Shown: positions 7,868 to 11,251 of the stretch, in pieces
How the letters are laid out: every line of letters begins with the position of its first letter
Position numbering within the stretch: the stretch's first letter is position 1
Origin: Actinomycetota bacterium
GTDB taxonomy: Bacteria > Actinomycetota > Acidimicrobiia > Acidimicrobiales > Ilumatobacteraceae
Reading direction: 5' to 3'
Length of the DNA stretch: 11,251 nucleotides
Assembly: GCA_005793785.1 (NCBI GenBank)
Contig: SXPW01000147.1
Span: 1 to 11,251 of the forward strand
Made by a program: the position numbers and the translations under genes
Notes under the pieces: model-generated
Told to the model about the DNA's origin: nothing
Databases searched by the model: none
Seen by the model: only the letters and a program-made list of their open reading frames with translations

Positions 7868-7944
7868 GCTCCCGTAGCTCAGTTGGATAGAGCGACGGTT
7901 TCCTAAACCGCAGGTCGTAGGTTCGATTCCTACCGGGGGCGCCA
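7868..7944 (+). tRNA. tRNA-Arg (anticodon CCT), CCA encoded
   Basis: The 77-nt sequence folds as a cloverleaf. The acceptor GCTCCCG pairs with CGGGGGC with one T-G wobble. The D-arm GCTC/GAGC encloses AGTTGGATA. The anticodon loop is TTCCTAA with CCT at 7902-7904. The T-arm GTAGG-TTCGATT-CCTAC is perfect, the discriminator base is G and CCA is encoded. The anticodon CCU reads the AGG arginine codon. The outermost anticodon-stem pair (A7895/C7911) is mismatched. The gene sits between the TetR gene and the DUF6285-type gene on the opposite strand. Confidence 0.95.
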
Positions 7945-7949
7945 TCCGA

Positions 7950-7961
7950 GACGGTTCCGTC
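7950..7961. terminator. Short inverted repeat after the tRNA, possible terminator
   Basis: GACGGTTCCGTC starts six bases after the tRNA CCA end and lies 19 bp from the stop of the convergent operon. It can form a 4-bp stem with a GTTC loop. There is no T-run and the stem is short, so a terminator role for either transcript is only a suggestion. Confidence 0.25.
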
Positions 7962-7979
7962 CACATGCATGGTGACGAA

Positions 7980-8342
7980 TCAGGGCTGGTACTTCTCGTC
8001 GTCGTCGAGCCAGCGCGGATTCGCTACGTACACCTTGGCGCGAATCGACGGCTGCAAGGCGGAAACGAGACCCTGAAGATCGTCATCGAAGACACCCATT
8101 CGAATCGCGCGAGCCAACGAGTGGTCGTCCGGGAAGCCGAGCGAGGCAAGTAATCGTCGGTGCTCTGTCCGATGTTCGGCATGCACGGGAAGTTCGCGAG
8201 CGATGATGTCGAGTGCGTTCAACGCCACCCGAATGTCGAATTGTCGACGTCGTGAGTCTGGCATCGACTCTGCCCTGGCCCACCACTCCCTGACGGACCG
8301 CAAAATTTCGACCATCGACGGGCGATCATGCGGGGCGCTCAC
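7980..8342 (-). CDS. DUF6285-type small protein, probable partner of the adjacent phosphotransferase
   Basis: 120 residues from a GTG at 8342. This start gives a 4-bp GTGA overlap with the stop of the upstream gene and yields the family-like N-terminus SAPHDRPSMVEILRSV; the ATG at 8378 would add 12 poorly conserved residues and deeper overlap. Visible family landmarks are HDRP (5-8), a helix FDIRVALNALDIIARE (35-50) and the C-terminal VANPRW (106-111). The protein is helical, with no signal peptide. From memory, such proteins are nearly always encoded beside APH-fold phosphotransferases of the ACAD10/LvaA type; LvaB of the Pseudomonas levulinate pathway is a small partner of about this size that acts with the kinase LvaA. 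A subunit role here is inference from family recall and the translational coupling. Confidence 0.8.
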   Translation of the reverse strand: MSAPHDRPSMVEILRSVREWWARAESMPDSRRRQFDIRVALNALDIIARELPVHAEHRTEHRRLLASLGFPDDHSLARAIRMGVFDDDLQGLVSALQPSIRAKVYVANPRWLDDDEKYQP

Positions 8343-9289
8343 GCCATGGCTCCAGCAAGTAGCCCGAGGACGTCCCATTCGTTCTCGCTGACTCGACGAC
8401 CAAGAATCGCGAGTTCGTGGCTATTGACGAGTCCATGGAGATGGGTTTGTGCCTGCATTATGCAGATGAGTCCCCACTTCAGGGTTCCAAGCACCTCCCA
8501 CCACCGCAACTCCTCGAGCGTCACCATGGGGGCATCACTCAGCAAGTTGTAGTGGGAGAGGAGTTCCTCACGGGTGCACAGACCACCGGCTGCCAGAGGT
8601 GATCCGAATCGCCACGCCCGAACGCACATCCAGCCCAGATCTTCCACTGGATTTCCCAAGTGGCTGAGCTCCCAATCGAGTACGCCAGTCAGACCATTTT
8701 CATCAACGAGGAGATTGCCGAGTCGGAAGTCGCCGTGTACGAGCACCTGTGAGCGTGGTGTCGGCCGATGCAACTCGAGCCATCGAAGTGCGACTTCAAA
8801 TGCTGGATGTGGGTCACCAAGGGCGTCGAGCAGAGCACGCATCGACTCGACTTGATCTTGATGTCCCCATTCCGAGAGCTCGTCGATGGGCGTCGAGTGG
8901 ATACGAGTTGCGGCCGATGCGAGTTGCTCCGGAAGCACGGCTCGCGCACGAGCGAATGGTTCGTCGCGAAGAATCTTCCTGGCGATCGACTCCCCACGAA
9001 TTCGCCGTACGACCAGGAAAGGTCGCTCCAGAGCGTCGCTCCGTGAGCCGTCGACGACGACTTGTGGTACGGGTACTCCGCTTAGGGCTGCCAACGTAAT
9101 TGCGCGCAATTCGAGATCGATTCGGGTGACGGCTCCCCTGCGGAGTCGCTGCAAAATCAACTCCTCGCCCCCGATGGTGAAGAGCCAGGTCTCGCGGGAC
9201 GCGCCGCCGGATAGCCGTTCGAGCGTGTCGACGCGTGCGCCGTCGAACAGATCCGAGAGCCGACGGGCGAGAGCCGCGTCGTGAATCAC
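8339..9289 (-). CDS. APH-fold phosphotransferase (ACAD10/LvaA-type)
   Basis: 316 residues from GTG at 9289, 9 bp after the stop of the preceding operon gene. The N-lobe has the nucleotide-loop-like LSGGASRETW (27-35). The catalytic loop is VHGDFRLGNLLVD with H185, D187 and N192, and the metal-binding segment is GVLDWELSHLGNPVEDLGW with D205. These are the Brenner and DFG-equivalent motifs of the aminoglycoside phosphotransferase/choline-kinase fold, so the key catalytic residues are present. The long C-terminal helical region and the LDWELSHLGNP signature are typical of the acyl-CoA-associated branch (ACAD10/11 N-domain, LvaA) rather than antibiotic-resistance kinases. The likely reaction is ATP-dependent phosphorylation of a hydroxyl group, perhaps on a hydroxyacyl-CoA; the substrate is inferred. 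It is cytoplasmic and translationally coupled to the DUF6285-type gene. Confidence 0.9.
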   Translation of the reverse strand: MIHDAALARRLSDLFDGARVDTLERLSGGASRETWLFTIGGEELILQRLRRGAVTRIDLELRAITLAALSGVPVPQVVVDGSRSDALERPFLVVRRIRGESIARKILRDEPFARARAVLPEQLASAATRIHSTPIDELSEWGHQDQVESMRALLDALGDPHPAFEVALRWLELHRPTPRSQVLVHGDFRLGNLLVDENGLTGVLDWELSHLGNPVEDLGWMCVRAWRFGSPLAAGGLCTREELLSHYNLLSDAPMVTLEELRWWEVLGTLKWGLICIMQAQTHLHGLVNSHELAILGRRVSENEWDVLGLLAGAMA

Positions 9290-9298
9290 TCGAAGTGT

Positions 9299-10324
9299 CT
9301 ACTCGGCGATTCCAACGGGTTGGGAATCGATGATTTGGTCGAGGTATTCGCTCATTCCGTATCCGATACGACCCGCATGTTTGCCTTCGGTCATTCGCCA
9401 TTGCGTCATGCCTTCGCTGATACGGGTATGCAGCCAGTTGCCGGCGGAATCCTGACGCCGATTTCGCAATGGGATGAGACTCTGCACGACGCCCTCGAAC
9501 GACCAGGTACGTTCGGACGAACTACTAGTCAAAGTTCCCGTGACTCGTTCGTGAAAGTGTTCCGAGGAATGCGTGACCGTCGAAATCTTCACATCGTCGC
9601 ACAGATGGATATTCCCGTCGTCCCAGACGAATCCACCACGTGTGCCCGCGGAATCCTTCCGCGCGACTCGGCTCGCCATGAATCCAAGATCGTCGCCGAA
9701 GTTCGCCGTGAGCCATCGGTAGTACCACGGCGCCTGCCAGAAGCGGGGACCCCACGAATGGTCGCGGAGCCCGAAACCCGAGACATGGAATTCTTCACCT
9801 CCGACATGCAGTGAACCGCTTCCACTTACGAGTTGTTCGTAGTGCCCACGAGCGAACTGCTCCTCGGGTCGTTCGTGGGGTTCCTCCGGCTCACCACCAA
9901 ACATGCTCAGCCGACCCTTACCCCGAAAATCCAAGTGAACGGAACACTCGACGAATGGATTCGACTTGAATGCCTCCTTCGGATTGGACATTTGGTAAGG
10001 GTCGTTCAGCATGAGGACCTTGCCGTCGAACGCAACACTCAAATGTTCGAACGGCGTATGCATCGTCCAAGTAAGTCCACCCGCGTCCAGAGCATCGTTG
10101 TTGTCGATCTTGGGTCGATTGAACATGAATCCGACGCGGCCATCGGGTAGGTAGATGCAGACCGTCATCTCGGCGTGGCCCTCGTTGGCACGGTTACCCA
10201 TGCGCAACCAAACACCAACCTTGGAAGAGTGATCGAAGCAATTGATGTACATGCTCTCGTTGAAATTCGATTCAGGTCCGAGCGGGTGCATGTATTCGTC
10301 GGACTCCAAAAGTCGAACACGCAT
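9299..10324 (-). CDS. CrtC/AttH-like (DUF7064/7065-type) protein, possible hydratase
   Basis: 341 residues from ATG at 10324. This start is preferred because the resulting N-terminus (MRVRLLESDEYMHPLG, then NFNESMYINCFD) looks like the conserved start of the family, a G-rich GGGGG lies about seven bases upstream, and the longer reading from 10510 would overlap the divergent gene. Landmarks are GNRANEGHAEMTVCIYLPDGRVGFMF, then a central HYEQ and the signature FGLRDHSWGPRFWQ (RDHSWGPR at 187-194), with a C-terminal GRIGYGMSEYLDQI. The layout is two lipocalin-like beta domains as in hydroxyneurosporene synthase/carotenoid hydratase and AttH. The DUF7064/7065 name is from memory. It is the first gene of the operon with the phosphotransferase 9 bp downstream. 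Action on a lipid or acyl-CoA-derived substrate is inference; no reaction is known to me. Confidence 0.85.
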   Translation of the reverse strand: MRVRLLESDEYMHPLGPESNFNESMYINCFDHSSKVGVWLRMGNRANEGHAEMTVCIYLPDGRVGFMFNRPKIDNNDALDAGGLTWTMHTPFEHLSVAFDGKVLMLNDPYQMSNPKEAFKSNPFVECSVHLDFRGKGRLSMFGGEPEEPHERPEEQFARGHYEQLVSGSGSLHVGGEEFHVSGFGLRDHSWGPRFWQAPWYYRWLTANFGDDLGFMASRVARKDSAGTRGGFVWDDGNIHLCDDVKISTVTHSSEHFHERVTGTLTSSSSERTWSFEGVVQSLIPLRNRRQDSAGNWLHTRISEGMTQWRMTEGKHAGRIGYGMSEYLDQIIDSQPVGIAE

Positions 10325-10436
10325 CGCGCTACCCCCGTTGGGCAGAGCATAGGTGACGCGCGGCGAGGCCGTTGACTCGACCCCGTCGAGCCGTGTGCAA
10401 CGACGCACGTTGTCTAGTGTTCTGGCAGTTCCACAG
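10325..10436. promoter_or_regulatory. Divergent intergenic region with two inverted repeats
   Basis: This 112-bp gap must hold promoters for both the leftward operon and the rightward fucosidase gene. It contains CTCGAC-CCC-GTCGAG (10376-10390), a perfect 6-bp inverted repeat with a 3-base spacer, and CAACG-N5-CGTTG (10398-10412). Possible -10 boxes are TATGCT on the - strand (10351 to 10346) and TAGTGT on the + strand (10415-10420), but neither has a convincing -35. The inverted repeats are candidate operators, for instance for the TetR regulator. Confidence 0.45.
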
Positions 10437-11251
10437 ATGTACCAGCCGACCTCAGAATCATTGAAGACCCACCCGCTACCACGGTGGTTTGACGATGCAA
10501 AATTCGGCATCTTCAGTCACTGGACGGTCAGTTCGGTGCCGTCGTTTGCGACGATGGGACTCGACCCGTTTGCGTTGATGCGCGAAGAGGGTGAGAAGGC
10601 GGCGTTCGCCAAGACCCCCTATGCGGAGTGGTACCAGAACGCCATCGCCATCGAAGGATCTCCGGCTGCGGAGTATCACAAGACGGTACTCGGCGCCCCC
10701 GATTACGGCACGTTCGTCGACGAATTCTTCGCCCGAGCACGAGACTGGAACGTCGACTCGTGGCGGGAACTCCTGCGTCGCTCAGGGGCGCGGTATCTCG
10801 TGGCGGTGACGAAACATCACGACGGCGCGTTGATGTGGCCCTCGTCAACGGTCAATCCGCGACACGGGCACCGCTGGCAGTCCGACCGTGACCTGATTGG
10901 TGAACTTGCCGCGGCGGTTCGGAGCATCGGAATGCGATTCGGCACGTACTACTCCGGCGGCCTCGACTGGTCGTTTCAAGGTGTCGGTATCGACAGCGTT
11001 GCATCATTGTTCGCCGCGATTCCGCAGGATGACGGCTATTCGGCCTATGTCGAGGCGCACTGGCGAGAACTCATCACTCGATACCAGCCCGACGTGATGT
11101 GGCATGACATCGGTCATCCGAGGGGAACCGCTGGCGCCGTTCAGCTCATCGCAGACTTCTACAACAGCAATCCCGAAGGTGTGGTGAACGATCGGTACGA
11201 CATCATCGGCGTGATGAGCGGCAGCAGTCACGCCGATTTCTCTACTCCGGA
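10437..11251 (+). CDS. GH29 alpha-L-fucosidase (3' partial)
   Basis: Open from ATG 10437 to the window end: 271 full codons of a family whose catalytic domain is usually around 400 or more residues. The start MYQPTSESLKTHPLPRWFDDAKFGIF is typical, and the alternative GTG at 10395 adds nothing conserved. Landmarks are FGIFSHWT (H28), TKHHDG with H127/H128 followed by LMWPSS, TYYSGGLDW, and DVMWHDIGHP where D224 aligns with the family nucleophile Asp (WNDMG in the Thermotoga maritima enzyme). NDRY and DFSTP follow, and the expected acid/base Glu would fall at or just beyond the cut end. There is no signal peptide, so it probably acts in the cytoplasm, releasing L-fucose from imported fucosides. 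It is divergent from the lipid-type operon. Confidence 0.93.
   Translation, partial: MYQPTSESLKTHPLPRWFDDAKFGIFSHWTVSSVPSFATMGLDPFALMREEGEKAAFAKTPYAEWYQNAIAIEGSPAAEYHKTVLGAPDYGTFVDEFFARARDWNVDSWRELLRRSGARYLVAVTKHHDGALMWPSSTVNPRHGHRWQSDRDLIGELAAAVRSIGMRFGTYYSGGLDWSFQGVGIDSVASLFAAIPQDDGYSAYVEAHWRELITRYQPDVMWHDIGHPRGTAGAVQLIADFYNSNPEGVVNDRYDIIGVMSGSSHADFSTP

Noticed and set aside
7436..7966. Minus-strand 176-residue reading frame beginning near PVGIEPTTCGLGNRRS
   Set aside because: The peptide PVGIEPTTCGLGN is the familiar false translation of the antisense strand of a tRNA gene; the rest is a shadow of the TetR gene in another frame.
8343..8378. ATG at 8378 as start of the DUF6285-type protein
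   Set aside because: The GTG at 8342 gives the standard 4-bp overlap with the kinase stop and the conserved N-terminus beginning just before HDRP.
10325..10510. N-terminal 62-residue extension of the CrtC/AttH-like protein, starting at 10510
   Set aside because: It overlaps the divergent fucosidase start, reads through the intergenic inverted repeats and shows no family-like sequence; the conserved N-terminus starts at ATG 10324.

Overview
The window is a high-GC bacterial chromosome segment. Its base composition, the Thr-rich linkers of the kind TTTTTTVPP in secreted proteins, the frequent GTG starts and the lipid-type gene cluster fit an actinobacterium. Class Acidimicrobiia is my best guess, but this is inference because the window has no rRNA or marker gene.

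Left part (1-7131, + strand): two large surface proteins form a tight pair. The first is cut at its 5' end. It shows an Fn3-like domain, a Ser/Glu-rich linker containing a 51-bp tandem duplication, four related Cys-pair modules, two PPC-like beta domains and a C-terminal membrane anchor. The second starts 12 bp later. It is a probable lipoprotein with an N-terminal region carrying a papain/C39-like Cys-His-Asp pattern, a long Thr-rich stalk, three InlB-type beta repeats and a C-terminal DUF1566-type domain. This pair is the least explained part of the window: one possible envelope-displayed hydrolase or transamidase and one possible anchored partner.

Middle (7121-7965): the second surface gene converges on a TetR-family repressor gene (- strand) across two overlapping palindromes that probably act as a bidirectional terminator. 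A tRNA-Arg(CCT) gene with encoded CCA lies on the + strand between the repressor and the next cluster.

Right part (7980-10324, - strand): a compact three-gene operon transcribed in the order CrtC/AttH-like (DUF7064/7065-type) protein, APH-fold phosphotransferase, DUF6285-type small protein. The last two overlap by 4 bp. The phosphotransferase/small-protein pair resembles LvaA-LvaB of levulinate catabolism, which phosphorylates a 4-hydroxyacyl-CoA. A lipid or acyl-CoA role under control of the nearby TetR regulator is therefore plausible. Divergent from this operon, across a 112-bp intergenic region with two inverted repeats, a GH29 alpha-L-fucosidase gene begins and runs off the right edge.

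No stretch above 300 bp lacks a gene. I see no CRISPR array, insertion sequence, integrase or phage gene.
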